DNA of 64,000 nucleotides from RHLJ01 sp965242845 (GCA_965242845.1 CBDETC010000003.1:1488001-1552000); one strand, 5' to 3'; shown: positions 34,394 through 43,683, numbered from the stretch's first letter. Numbers and translations are program-made. The notes: generated by a model from the letters alone, not told the origin.

Positions 34394-36529
34394 ATGAAAG
34401 AAGATTTTAGAAGTATTGAATTTGCACCAGGCAAAGTATTGTCCGTTGAAACCGGAAGGATTGCCAAACAAGCAGACGGTGCAGTAGTTGTGAGAATGGG
34501 GGATACCATGGTACTATGTACTGCGGTTAGTGCCAAAGAACCTAAACCAGGTCAGGACTTTTTCCCACTTACAGTAGATCATAAAGAAAGTTTTTCCGCA
34601 GCAGGACGATTTCCTGGCGGATTTATGAAAAGAGAAGGTCGATCAAACGAAAAAGAGATTTTATCCAGTCGATTAATTGACAGAACATTAAGACCACTTT
34701 TCCCAAAAGGATATTATTGCGACACTCAAATCATCAGTTCTGTGATTTCATCTGATGATGAGCATGATGGTGATGTATTAGGTGGATTTGGAGCTTCCTT
34801 AGCCCTTCACCTTTCTGACGTTCCATTTGATGGACCGATGGGAGAAGTAAGAGTTGGACGCGTTAATGGCGAATTCATCATCAACCCAACCGTAACCGAG
34901 CTTAAAGAAAGCGACATGGATATGGTAGTTGGTGGTTCAGCTGACTCTATTTTGATGATGGAAGGTGAAATGGATGAGATATCTGAAAAAGATATGCTTG
35001 ATGCCATTAAAGCCGCTCATGAAGCCATTAAAAAGCTATGTGATTTCCAGAATGAGTTACGCGAAGAGCTAGGAAAGCCAAAGCGTGAGTTTGTACCTCC
35101 AGCTGTTGATGAAGACTTAGAAGCACAGGTAAAAGGTGCTGCAGAAGCTCAAATCATTGAGATCGTAAACATTGGTCTTGGAAAAGAAGAGTACAACGAC
35201 AAAATTCGTGAAGCCAAAAACGCAGCCATGACTCAGCTTGAAGAAGCATGGGCAGAAGACGAAGATGCTGCTGACAAATTAAGTGAAGCGAAGAAAATCC
35301 TCGGAAGCATTGAAAAGAATGCACTTCGAAATATGATTCTTGAAAAAGAACGAAGAATTGACGGCCGTACTCCGGTTGATATTCGCGATATCTGGACACA
35401 GGTTGGATACATTGCAAGAACACACGGTTCTTCTATCTTCACCAGAGGAGAGACTCAGGCATTGGTTTCAGCAACTCTTGGAACCAAAAGAGACGAGCAG
35501 TCTGTAGACACCTTATTCAGCCAGGAAGGAAAGCAGTTTATGCTCCATTACAACTTCCCTCCATATTCTGTAGGTGAAGCTGGTTTTATGAGAGGTCCCG
35601 GGCGTAGAGAAATCGGTCATGGTCATTTAGCAGAGCGTGCTCTCAAAATGATGATGCCTACTTTTGATGAGTTCGGTTATGTAGTTCGACTTATCTCTGA
35701 TATCACTGAATCGAATGGTTCCTCTTCTATGGCTTCTGTGTGTGGTGGTTCAATGGCTCTTATGGATGCTGGTGTTCCTCTCAAAAAGCCTGTAGCGGGT
35801 ATTGCAATGGGTATGATTGTAGGAGAAGACAAGACGGTTGTACTTTCTGATATCCGCGGAGAAGAGGATTTCATGGGTGACATGGACTTCAAAACTGCAG
35901 GTTCTTCAGAAGGAATCACAGCTTGCCAGATGGATATGAAAGTTCAGGGCATTAGTTTTGAAATTATTGAGCAAGCCCTTGAGCAAGCGCATACAGGCCG
36001 TCTGCACATTCTTGGCGAAATGGCTAAAACCATTTCTTCAGCCAGAGAGAGTATTTCTCAATATGCTCCTCAGTTCCTTAAAATGGAGATTGATGGAAGT
36101 GATATTGGTGCGGTAATCGGGCCTGGCGGTAAAGTAATTCAGACTCTTCAAAGAGAAACTGGTACTGAGATCATTATTGAAGAAGACTCAAATGGTAAAG
36201 GTCAGATTACAATCTCTGCGAACGACTTAAGCAAGGCAGAAGACGCTAAAAATCGTATCAAGATGATTGTTGGTCATCTTGAAGAAGGAGCGGTTTACAA
36301 AGGTATTGTGAAGTCTATCAAAGACTTCGGTGCTTTTGTTGAAGTAGCTCCTGGTAAAGACGGGCTTCTTCACATTTCCGAAATCGATCACAAAAGGGTA
36401 GAGAGAGTTTCTGACTACCTCAGCCTTGGTGATGAGCTGGAAGTGAAGCTGTTGAAAGTTGAGCACGGCGGAAAGCTTCGACTTTCCAGAAAGGCACTTA
36501 TCGAAAGAGAAGCGCCTTCTGAAGGCTAA
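34394..36529 (+). CDS. pnp: Polyribonucleotide nucleotidyltransferase (PNPase)
   Basis: A 711-residue 3'-5' phosphorolytic exoribonuclease, central to mRNA decay. Domain order: first RNase PH domain (residues 1-145, with FPGGFMKREGRSNEKEILSSRLIDR), linker helices, second RNase PH domain (about 310-540, with GEAGFMRGPGRREIGHGHLAERAL and SSEGITACQMDMKV), KH domain (IGPGGKVIQTLQRETGTEI, about 570-625) and S1 domain (VYKGIVKSIKDFGAFVEVAPGKDGLLHISEI, about 635-705). It is complete. A strong terminator follows. Confidence 0.96.
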   Translation: MKEDFRSIEFAPGKVLSVETGRIAKQADGAVVVRMGDTMVLCTAVSAKEPKPGQDFFPLTVDHKESFSAAGRFPGGFMKREGRSNEKEILSSRLIDRTLRPLFPKGYYCDTQIISSVISSDDEHDGDVLGGFGASLALHLSDVPFDGPMGEVRVGRVNGEFIINPTVTELKESDMDMVVGGSADSILMMEGEMDEISEKDMLDAIKAAHEAIKKLCDFQNELREELGKPKREFVPPAVDEDLEAQVKGAAEAQIIEIVNIGLGKEEYNDKIREAKNAAMTQLEEAWAEDEDAADKLSEAKKILGSIEKNALRNMILEKERRIDGRTPVDIRDIWTQVGYIARTHGSSIFTRGETQALVSATLGTKRDEQSVDTLFSQEGKQFMLHYNFPPYSVGEAGFMRGPGRREIGHGHLAERALKMMMPTFDEFGYVVRLISDITESNGSSSMASVCGGSMALMDAGVPLKKPVAGIAMGMIVGEDKTVVLSDIRGEEDFMGDMDFKTAGSSEGITACQMDMKVQGISFEIIEQALEQAHTGRLHILGEMAKTISSARESISQYAPQFLKMEIDGSDIGAVIGPGGKVIQTLQRETGTEIIIEEDSNGKGQITISANDLSKAEDAKNRIKMIVGHLEEGAVYKGIVKSIKDFGAFVEVAPGKDGLLHISEIDHKRVERVSDYLSLGDELEVKLLKVEHGGKLRLSRKALIEREAPSEG

Positions 36530-36546
36530 GTGTTAAACAACATTTT

Positions 36547-36583
36547 AAAAGGCGCGATCTGTAATGGAAAGCGCCTTTTTTTT
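36547..36583 (+). terminator. Rho-independent terminator after pnp
   Basis: AAAAGGCGC pairs with GCGCCTTTT around an unpaired loop and runs into eight T residues. It lies 18 nt after pnp. It also rules out the in-frame ATG at 36564 as start of the next gene, because that codon lies inside the terminator loop. Confidence 0.9.
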
Positions 36584-36614
36584 ATTTTCCCAATCAAAGA
36601 GAATCTTAGCAATC

Positions 36615-37868
36615 ATGGAAAATCTAAAAGAAATTGATTCGGTACAGAAAACGACCTTACAAAACGGTCTTAGAATTGTTACCGAAAACATCGAGAGCGT
36701 TAAAAGTATTTCAGTAGGAATTTGGGTAAAAACAGGTTCCCGCAACGAAAGCGATGAGTTGGCAGGAGTTACTCACTTCCTGGAACACATGCTATTTAAA
36801 GGCACTGATTCAAGGTCAGCCTACGATATTGCTCAAAGTATGGAATCGGTTGGAGGGTATTTGAATGCCTTCACTTCTTCTGAATACACCTGTTATTATG
36901 CTCGTTGTGTCGACGATCAGTTAGAGCGAGCACTGGATGTTTTGTCCGATATGGTGCTTAGCCCATCTTTTCCTGAAGAAGAAATTGAGAAGGAGAAGAA
37001 AGTAGTCATCGAAGAGATGAAGATGTACCGGGATTCTCCGGATGACTACCTCTTCGAGGAATTTAGTTCCAAACTTTTTGAAGGGCATGCTCTGGGTCGT
37101 CCTATTCTTGGATTCGAAAACACGGTTTCGGCTTTCAAGCGTCAGGACTTATACGATTACATGGCGGATCGCTATAAGCCGTCTAACCTCTTAGTAGCCG
37201 TTGCCGGACATGTTGACCATGAAAAGGTAGTTGAGCTCGTAAGCGGCTATTTTGGAGCGAATCAGAGTGATCAGGTGGTTAATGGACATCAGCCTATTGA
37301 TGCATTCAGCCCCGAAAAGCTACAACTCACTAAAGCAATTGAACAGACCCATTACATCCTTGGAAGAAGAGGTCTAAATTTTGATCACGAAGATAAATAC
37401 CAACTTCTGTTAGCAAATACGGTGCTTGGAAGTGGAATGAGCTCACGCTTACACCAAAATGTGCGCGAGAAATATGGGTACTGCTATTCGATTCAATCCT
37501 TCAATCAATCCTATTCTGATTCTGGGATCTGGGGTGTATATGTGGGAACGGATAAAGAGTATGTAAACCATGTTCATGAATTGGTGGTGAACGAACTGGA
37601 TAAAATCAGGAATGAAGAGATTCCAGCTAAAGAATTGGAAGAAGCAAAATCACAGTTGAAAGGAAAACTGTTGCTTTCCCAGGAAAACACCAGCAACCGG
37701 ATGATGAGACTGGCGAAGAGCGAGCTTTATTTCAATCGCTTTGTGACGCTGGATGAGCTTGAAGAGAACATTGAAGAGGTAAGTGCTGAGGATATTCAGC
37801 GGTTTTCTCATAGTTTCTTCGATCAACAACACTTTATGGAGGCCGTTCTTTCTCCAGAGGACAATTAA
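36615..37868 (+). CDS. M16-family zinc peptidase (processing-peptidase-like)
   Basis: A 417-residue pitrilysin-family protease. The inverted zinc motif is intact: H54-F-L-E57-H58 in VTHFLEHMLFKG, with the distal glutamate in the VIEEMKMYRD stretch (E133/E134). The second half is the usual inactive M16 domain (VLGSGMSSRLHQNVREKYGYCYSI, containing the conserved R/Y pair). There is no signal peptide, so it acts in the cytoplasm. The chosen start at 36615 lies beyond the pnp terminator. pnp followed by an M16 peptidase is a common bacterial order. Confidence 0.9.
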   Translation: MENLKEIDSVQKTTLQNGLRIVTENIESVKSISVGIWVKTGSRNESDELAGVTHFLEHMLFKGTDSRSAYDIAQSMESVGGYLNAFTSSEYTCYYARCVDDQLERALDVLSDMVLSPSFPEEEIEKEKKVVIEEMKMYRDSPDDYLFEEFSSKLFEGHALGRPILGFENTVSAFKRQDLYDYMADRYKPSNLLVAVAGHVDHEKVVELVSGYFGANQSDQVVNGHQPIDAFSPEKLQLTKAIEQTHYILGRRGLNFDHEDKYQLLLANTVLGSGMSSRLHQNVREKYGYCYSIQSFNQSYSDSGIWGVYVGTDKEYVNHVHELVVNELDKIRNEEIPAKELEEAKSQLKGKLLLSQENTSNRMMRLAKSELYFNRFVTLDELEENIEEVSAEDIQRFSHSFFDQQHFMEAVLSPEDN

Positions 37869-37884
37869 TCAATTTTTCAATGAT

Positions 37885-37926
37885 CAATTAAGAATGATTC
37901 ATTCTTAATTGACTAATTCTTAATTG
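37885..37926. repeat. Palindrome with three copies of an ATTCTTAATTG unit upstream of asnS
   Basis: CAATTAAGAATGA (37885-37897) and TCATTCTTAATTG (37899-37911) form a perfect 13-bp inverted repeat around one base; a third ATTCTTAATTG follows at 37916-37926, right before the asnS ATG. It could be a hairpin that separates asnS translation from the upstream gene, or an operator. It has no poly-T tract. Confidence 0.5.
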
Positions 37927-37929
37927 TAT

Positions 37930-39423
37930 ATGACTTACATCAACCAACTTGCAAACCACGTAGATACCCAGGTAACCCTAAAAGGATGGGTATATAATTA
38001 CCGAAGCAGTGGCAGCCTGGTATTTATCGAAATGAGAGATGGAACCGGCCTTGCTCAATGTGTGGTGGCCAAAGACGACGTTTCGGAAATTGCATGGGAA
38101 GCAGCAACTTCGCTAAAGCAGGAGAGCTCCCTCGAAATAGTCGGAACGGTAAAGGCAGATGAGCGTAGTATTGGCGGACATGAAATTCATGTTTCGGATG
38201 TAACTGTTATTCAAATTGCTGAGGATTACCCAATTACTCCTAAGGATCACGGCGTTGAGTTTTTGATGAACAATCGTCACCTATGGCTGCGTAGCCAACG
38301 CCAGTGGGCGGCAATGCGGGTTCGGAATGAAATCATTTTCGCGATTCATACCTTTTTTCAGGGAAGAGGCTTTATGCAGATGGATTCTCCGATTTTCACT
38401 GGAAATGCGGCGGAGGGAAGTACCACTTTATTTGAAACTGAGTTCTTCGAAGAACCTGCCTATTTAGCGCAAACGGGGCAATTATATGGTGAAGCTATGG
38501 CAATGGCTCATGGCTTGATATACACCTTTGGTCCAACGTTTAGAGCTGAGAAATCCAAGACTCGCCGACACCTTTCTGAATTCTGGATGATTGAGCCGGA
38601 AATGGCCTATTACGATCTGGACATGAATATGAATCTTGCTGAGGATATGATTCGTTTCATCGTGAAGACAGTACTAGACAAGAGGGGAGCAGAATTAGAG
38701 ATTCTTGGACGAGATATCTCCAAGCTACAACCACTGGTTGATACCCCATTCATTCGAATGACCTATACCGAAGCGGTAGAGATTTTAACCAGTGATGAAA
38801 CAGCTCAGTTATTAGACAATATGATGGCTTCCCGAAAGCAGGAAGAGAAGGATCTGAAAGAGGAGAGAGAAGCAATCAAGAAAGAACATGGTTCCGCCAA
38901 GAAGTGGAGAAAGAAACAGATCGAAGCTCGCCAGACTGAAATCAGTGCTCGCTTAGACCAGATTGAAGAAGACTACCGTAATATCCCACAGTGGAAAGAG
39001 TCTGCCAAAGGCTTTGAATGGGGTAATGATTTTGGGGGTAGCGATGAGACTGTGCTCATGATGCAATACGATGTGCCAATTATGGTAACTCACTGGCCAG
39101 CAGAAATTAAGGCCTTTTATATGAAAAGAGATGAAAGTGGAAAACATGCGCTTGGTGTGGATGTGTTAGCTCCGGAAGGATATGGCGAAATCATAGGCGG
39201 AAGCCAAAGAGAGGACGACCTTGAGCTCATGCACGAACGCATTGAGGAGGAAGGATTGGACAAAGAAGTTTTTGAATGGTACCTGGATTTACGCCGCTAT
39301 GGAACCGTTCCTCATGCGGGATTTGGACTTGGTCTCGAGCGAACCGTGGCCTGGATTTGCGGCCTCCAACACGTTCGGGAAACTATTCCTTTCCCAAGGA
39401 TGATGGGTAGGTTGACACCTTAA
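37930..39423 (+). CDS. asnS: Asparaginyl-tRNA synthetase with a charged helical insertion
   Basis: A 497-residue class IIb synthetase charging tRNA-Asn. An N-terminal OB anticodon-binding domain (VTLKGWVYNYRSSGSLVFIEMRDG) precedes the class II catalytic core (motif 2 FRAEKSKTRRHLSEFWMIEPE; motif 3 GFGLGLERTVAWICG; C-terminus PFPRMMGRLTP). Residues about 291-362 are an extra Lys/Glu-rich helix (ASRKQEEKDLKEEREAIKKE), likely a coiled coil. The start is the ATG at 37930 rather than the in-frame TTG two codons earlier. No gatCAB is in the window, so whether tRNA-Asn is also made by transamidation is unknown. Confidence 0.93.
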   Translation: MTYINQLANHVDTQVTLKGWVYNYRSSGSLVFIEMRDGTGLAQCVVAKDDVSEIAWEAATSLKQESSLEIVGTVKADERSIGGHEIHVSDVTVIQIAEDYPITPKDHGVEFLMNNRHLWLRSQRQWAAMRVRNEIIFAIHTFFQGRGFMQMDSPIFTGNAAEGSTTLFETEFFEEPAYLAQTGQLYGEAMAMAHGLIYTFGPTFRAEKSKTRRHLSEFWMIEPEMAYYDLDMNMNLAEDMIRFIVKTVLDKRGAELEILGRDISKLQPLVDTPFIRMTYTEAVEILTSDETAQLLDNMMASRKQEEKDLKEEREAIKKEHGSAKKWRKKQIEARQTEISARLDQIEEDYRNIPQWKESAKGFEWGNDFGGSDETVLMMQYDVPIMVTHWPAEIKAFYMKRDESGKHALGVDVLAPEGYGEIIGGSQREDDLELMHERIEEEGLDKEVFEWYLDLRRYGTVPHAGFGLGLERTVAWICGLQHVRETIPFPRMMGRLTP

Positions 39424-39430
39424 CTAATTT

Positions 39431-39525
39431 GTCATTTCGAACGAAGAGAGAAATCTAAAGATAGCTTTTGAAGGCAATTTCTAGATTTCTCAGTCTCCCG
39501 AATTATCGGAATCCTTCGAAATGAC
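39431..39525. repeat. REP-like palindrome (GTCATTTCGAA ends)
   Basis: GTCATTTCGAACGAAGAGAG at the left and CCTTCGAAATGAC at the right form the outer stem, with AGAAATCTA / CTAGATTTCT as an inner stem. It is the first of two such elements in the gap between asnS and the membrane-protein gene on the opposite strand. Confidence 0.7.
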
Positions 39526-39534
39526 AATTTAAAG

Positions 39535-39642
39535 GCATCTTGAGACTACTTCCGAAGGATCAACATAACTCTAAAATCATGCTGATTCTTCGCTTTCACC
39601 TGTCCTCCGTACGAGTACTTCGGAAGGCGGGCTCAGAATGAC
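39535..39642. repeat. REP-like palindrome (CTTCCGAAGGATCA family)
   Basis: It contains CATCTTGAGACTACTTCCGA on the left and a CTTCGGAAGGCGGGCTCAGA stretch followed by ATGAC on the right. Sub-sequences recur almost unchanged at 60563-60651 (ACTACCGAAGGATCAGCG) and 60780-60820 (AAAGTACTTGTACGGAGGGC), which marks it as a dispersed family. Confidence 0.7.
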
Positions 39643-39651
39643 GACTCTAGG

Positions 39652-40347
39652 TCATTCTGAATTTGTTTCAGAATCTGTGAAGGTACTATCCCTCCAAATA
39701 ATCTCACCCTTCACCAGCCAGGAGAAGCCGAAGGCCCAAAGCATAATGAATTCGAAGATATATACGAGTTTGAGGCCTTCAATACTTTCTTTCCACCCAA
39801 AGAGATCAAATTTTATGATCACAAAATAGATTAGCAGGATACCCAAACAATAACGCATGATCCTACCGCACCAGATGTAGGCTTGATTCCTTCGCTTTTT
39901 CTGAGGACTCATAGCATTGGGGTCACCGGTTTTGGTAAACAGGTTCAAAGAGAAATGAGAGAGAATCCAGAATAGTACCGCTGCAGATCCTAAATGAATA
40001 ATGCCCACAAAATCTGAACTTAAGATTCCGTATTTGATAGGTTCTACAGGAGGAGTAGGGAAGAAGGCTACCAGTAAACAGAGAAGTGCAGCCAGATCTC
40101 CATATCGGTCGTCGGTTTTATCATAGCCTTTATAGGAGAAGAGGACCACTGCTACCGCACATAAGGTGCCCACAAAGTAATTGCGCACGATGGTGTAGTA
40201 GTAATCGCTGATGGAATCCTGTAAATAGAGTTCCCAATCTAGCAAAATAGCTCCCACTGAAACCACTACTGGCAATAAGAAAGCGAGTGCTCCGACCAGT
40301 TTTCGAAGCGTATATACATTAATAACTTTTGATTGTGTACTCCCCAT
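39652..40347 (-). CDS. Six-span membrane protein of unknown function
   Basis: A 231-residue integral membrane protein not confidently assigned. Hydrophobic spans are visible near residues 17-37, 57-73, 84-98, 110-130, 160-180 and 190-210. Distinctive stretches are DSISDYYYTIVRNYFVGTLCAVAVVLFSYKGYDKTDDRYGD and FFPTPPVEP in the loop after the third span; the SISDYYY-NYF-GY pattern resembles DUF998-type proteins, but this is tentative. It is a single gene whose 3' end borders the repeat-rich gap. Confidence 0.75.
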   Translation of the reverse strand: MGSTQSKVINVYTLRKLVGALAFLLPVVVSVGAILLDWELYLQDSISDYYYTIVRNYFVGTLCAVAVVLFSYKGYDKTDDRYGDLAALLCLLVAFFPTPPVEPIKYGILSSDFVGIIHLGSAAVLFWILSHFSLNLFTKTGDPNAMSPQKKRRNQAYIWCGRIMRYCLGILLIYFVIIKFDLFGWKESIEGLKLVYIFEFIMLWAFGFSWLVKGEIIWRDSTFTDSETNSE

Positions 40348-40488
40348 AACTCTCCGTAGTTAGTTCTTCGGAGTGTAATAGCTATTTATCTGAATTTCAA
40401 GGGGCTAACAGGAAGTCTAAGCTTTGAATGCCTAGATTCTAAGCTTAATTTTTATTTACTTTACGTCAGCCTAACATTACGAGCAAAT

Positions 40489-41517
40489 ATGAAGTACTCG
40501 TCTTTTCTATTCTCAATCTTATTAGTATTCCTATTTACCGGAATTGTATATGCCCAGGATCTTTCTGATGATTTTGAGGATGATGGAGAACTGGCTGGTT
40601 TTGTAACCAATAATGAAGATGCCCTCCCTGATGTGGTTAAAGTTGACGGAAGATATAGGGCGGCCGTCACCAATAATGATAATAACAGAACGCTTCACTT
40701 TAATGAATTCCAGGGCAGACTTGACGCAAAGCTTCTGACTTTTCCTTTTGAATTTATAGCACGAAATATTGGCATCGGAACGATCGAGGATTCACAATTG
40801 GCTCCCGATTCTGAAGGTGATCCTTATATCTTCTCAGGAGTTCAGGTTCATGTTCAGGATTTTGAATCCATAAACTCATCTCATGTGGTGGTAGGGCACA
40901 GGGGACCAACCGAATTTACTATTGAAGGCAAGAATACGCTGAATGGATCATCCAGTGTGAATGATGCTGGAGAGGGAATAGTGCCGGATGGAAGAGCCGA
41001 TATCCGGATTGTTGGTAATGAAGACCGGACACTTACCGTGTACTGGCAGCTTCCTGAGCAGGAAGAAGATGACTGGACCTTATATAATGGCACTGGTGAT
41101 TTGCCAGGTACTGCTCCCGAATATGGCGATTCAGTCTACGTGGGTTTAATTACCTATATCTTCGAATTTAACGGACTTCCTTTTGTGGGAACAGCGGATG
41201 GGGTTGAAGTCACAAGCCAAATTACGGTTTCAAACGAAGCAGAGGAAATACCTGAAGAGATCCAGCTCTATCAGAATTATCCTAATCCCTTTAACCCAAC
41301 CACAGAAATTAGAATCTCTCTTAAAGAGTCAGGGTTAACAAAGCTTGAAGTATTTAGTGTGGATGGCAGAAGCGTAGCCATTTTGAGTGATCAGGTGCTA
41401 GAAGCAGGCACTCATAACTTTCAATTTGATGCAAATTCACTCAGTAGTGGGGTCTACTATTATCGGCTAACGACTTCAGGGATTACTCTTACCCGGCAAA
41501 TGACTTTGATCAAATAA
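40489..41517 (+). CDS. Secreted type IX cargo protein with a single jelly-roll-like domain
   Basis: A 342-residue protein: signal peptide (ends VYAQ, residue about 23), a beta-rich domain (residues about 25-240; laminin-G/DUF1080-like strand pattern, with LTFPFEFIARNIGIGTIEDSQL and VTSQITVSNEAEE at its end), and a C-terminal sorting domain starting LYQNYPNPFNPTTEIRISL and ending YYRLTTSGITLTRQMTLIK. It is expected at the cell surface. No catalytic motif is visible; carbohydrate binding is possible. Confidence 0.8.
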   Translation: MKYSSFLFSILLVFLFTGIVYAQDLSDDFEDDGELAGFVTNNEDALPDVVKVDGRYRAAVTNNDNNRTLHFNEFQGRLDAKLLTFPFEFIARNIGIGTIEDSQLAPDSEGDPYIFSGVQVHVQDFESINSSHVVVGHRGPTEFTIEGKNTLNGSSSVNDAGEGIVPDGRADIRIVGNEDRTLTVYWQLPEQEEDDWTLYNGTGDLPGTAPEYGDSVYVGLITYIFEFNGLPFVGTADGVEVTSQITVSNEAEEIPEEIQLYQNYPNPFNPTTEIRISLKESGLTKLEVFSVDGRSVAILSDQVLEAGTHNFQFDANSLSSGVYYYRLTTSGITLTRQMTLIK

Positions 41518-41549
41518 AAAAGCCCTCACGTTTTGGCGTGAAGGCTTTT
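41516..41549. terminator. Bidirectional terminator between convergent genes
   Basis: AAAAGCC-C-TCACG pairs with CGTGA-A-GGCTTTT around TTTTGG. A-runs and T-runs on both sides let it serve the cargo gene on the plus strand and the carbonic anhydrase gene on the minus strand, which ends 22 nt further on. Confidence 0.85.
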
Positions 41550-41571
41550 CAGGTCATTATGCTGTGAGAAC

Positions 41572-42309
41572 TTATTCGTTCTCAACAAAAGTCACTTCTC
41601 CAGTGTCAAGGTCGTAATAGGCACCTACTACCATGATTTCTCCTTGCTCAAGCAATCCTGCCAATACAGGGCTTTCTGCAAGCATTTCGTCAATAGTAGT
41701 GTCTACATTTTTATGAACTACATCGTCTACAAATTCAGCATTTTTTGAAGTACGATCGTCATAACCAGTTACTGCATCGATAGCTGGCTGTACTCTTCCT
41801 AGAAGAATATCTGCATTAGCACTTAACTCAGCTTTGTCGATAGCAGCTTTAACTGCTCCGCATGCTTCATGGCCCATCACAACGATCAACTTGGAACCAG
41901 CTACGGCTGCTCCGTACTCAATACTTCCTAAGATATCAGGGTTTACAGTATTTCCAGCTACACGAGCAACAAATACATCACCCACGCCTTTGTTGAATAC
42001 TTTTTCAACAGGAACACGGCTGTCAATGCAAGACAGAATTACTGCTTTTGGATACTGACCTGCTGCAGTAGCAGCTACCTGAGCATTATAGTCTCTTGGT
42101 GTCAGATCGTTGTTCATGTACTTCACGTTCCCTTCTTTGAAGCTCTGTAAAATTTCTTCAGGAGTAAGGGCAGCTTGTTCTTCTGCAGTAAGTACTGCAT
42201 CAACTAAATCTTCAGATGATTCAGCGGTATAGTCTCCGGTATTTGTACATGCTGCAAATAATAAAAGCATGAATATACCAGTCAGTAGAGATGAATATGA
42301 TTTTCTCAT
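41572..42309 (-). CDS. Beta-class carbonic anhydrase, lipoprotein form
   Basis: A 245-residue zinc enzyme for reversible hydration of CO2. The metal and catalytic residues are C94, D96 and R98 (SCIDSRVP), H147 and C150 (GHEACGAV), as in classic beta-CAs. The N-terminus is a lipoprotein signal (LLLFAAC, modified C21), which puts the enzyme in the periplasm or on the outer membrane, whereas most beta-CAs are cytoplasmic. It probably helps convert bicarbonate and CO2 at the envelope. No bicarbonate transporter is nearby. Confidence 0.92.
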   Translation of the reverse strand: MRKSYSSLLTGIFMLLLFAACTNTGDYTAESSEDLVDAVLTAEEQAALTPEEILQSFKEGNVKYMNNDLTPRDYNAQVAATAAGQYPKAVILSCIDSRVPVEKVFNKGVGDVFVARVAGNTVNPDILGSIEYGAAVAGSKLIVVMGHEACGAVKAAIDKAELSANADILLGRVQPAIDAVTGYDDRTSKNAEFVDDVVHKNVDTTIDEMLAESPVLAGLLEQGEIMVVGAYYDLDTGEVTFVENE

Positions 42310-42582
42310 AGTCGTTTAATTTTATGGGTTGTTATGGTACAAAGTATTATTAACACTCGATAATCGGTTGAATAACCCTTTGGGCTGAAATCTGCGTTCT
42401 ACTAAAAATGTAAACAAACGTAATATCGGTATAGTGCTTTAACCCTAAGTCGTTCAGTAGTAATCGATTTGAGTACTGGTGAAAAATTGAGGTCGATTTT
42501 TTTTGAGCGTGTAGTGAACTGCTTACAACTTCTGTCTATGTATTCATCAAAATGTTGATATACTTAGCGAAAAGTTTAGTAA

Positions 42583-43683
42583 ATGATACGGATTGGTAGT
42601 TCAAACTTTCTTAGCTGGGGGTGGATTGTCTTCTTCTGGGCAATAATAGCGCTCATCTCCACAACGATGCTTTTTTCATCACTTTCATTGGGAGGGGATA
42701 GTCCTTCTTTTGTTGGCATTTTCTTCATCAAGCTGATTGTTTGGCTTTATTGGGGAGCGATAACTCCTCTAGTAATAAAGCTTGGTGATACTTTTAGCCT
42801 GGATAAGGAGCAACGAGTTAAAAGTATCCTTATTCATATCCCTCTAAGTATCCTTTTCCCCTCTTTGAACATCTTACTTTATGCTGGAATTGTCTCTGTA
42901 TTAAGTGAGGACCCGCTTCCTATTATGCCATTATTCCTAAGCCTTTTTTTTGATCAGTTTGAATGGTATTTCCTGATATACTGGGCCATTATTCTAGTGG
43001 GGTTTACTTTTAAATACTACAAAAGCTCACGTGAAAGAGAATTGGAAACGATTAATCTGGAGGCAGAATTAATTAGATCTCAACTGCATGCTTTGAAAAT
43101 GCAGTTACAGCCTCATTTTTTATTCAACACACTTAATAATATCTCATCTCTGGTAAGACGAGGAAATAAAGATGTGGCCATCTCCATGCTTGCAGGTATA
43201 AGTGATTTATTGAGGAGTACACTTTCAAGAAGGAATGAGCAGGAAATCACTCTTTCTGAAGAACTGGACTTTACCAGGAAGTACCTTGAAATAGAAAAGA
43301 TTCGGTTTAATAATAAGATTGAGATCGAGTATGAGTTCGAAGAAGACAACCTTGAAGCTCTGGTTCCTCATTTTATCCTTCAACCTGTGGTAGAAAACGG
43401 GATAAATCATGGAATCTCGAAGCAGATAGTGGCCAAAAAAATTAGTATTCGTACACGAAGGGAAGGGGAGTTACTACACCTCGAAGTAGTTAATGAAGGA
43501 CCTCCCTTAGCCCAGGACTTTAGCCTGGGCGAGAATCTGGGAATTGGACTTCAAGCTACCAAAGAAAGACTTGGCCAGGTCTATGGTTCCAATTTTGATA
43601 TTCGATTAGATAATGTAGAAAATGGGGTGAAGGTTCTTATAACCTTTCCTTTTGTAACGCAAAGGAGTGATGAAGAAATTTAA
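42583..43683 (+). CDS. LytS/YpdA-type sensor histidine kinase
   Basis: A 366-residue membrane kinase. Four membrane segments lie at about residues 12-34, 44-66, 80-105 and 117-142. A coiled segment (SRERELETINLEAELIRSQL) follows, then the phosphoacceptor H178 in LKMQLQPHFLFNTLNN, and an ATPase domain with NGINHGI and LGIGLQATKERLGQVYG. This is the histidine kinase type that pairs with LytTR regulators. The sensed signal is unknown. The downstream regulator gene overlaps its 3' end by 14 nt. Confidence 0.92.
   Translation: MIRIGSSNFLSWGWIVFFWAIIALISTTMLFSSLSLGGDSPSFVGIFFIKLIVWLYWGAITPLVIKLGDTFSLDKEQRVKSILIHIPLSILFPSLNILLYAGIVSVLSEDPLPIMPLFLSLFFDQFEWYFLIYWAIILVGFTFKYYKSSRERELETINLEAELIRSQLHALKMQLQPHFLFNTLNNISSLVRRGNKDVAISMLAGISDLLRSTLSRRNEQEITLSEELDFTRKYLEIEKIRFNNKIEIEYEFEEDNLEALVPHFILQPVVENGINHGISKQIVAKKISIRTRREGELLHLEVVNEGPPLAQDFSLGENLGIGLQATKERLGQVYGSNFDIRLDNVENGVKVLITFPFVTQRSDEEI

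Noticed and set aside
36564..36614. Upstream in-frame start for the M16 peptidase
   Set aside because: The codon lies inside the loop of the pnp terminator; the ATG at 36615 gives the expected family N-terminus.
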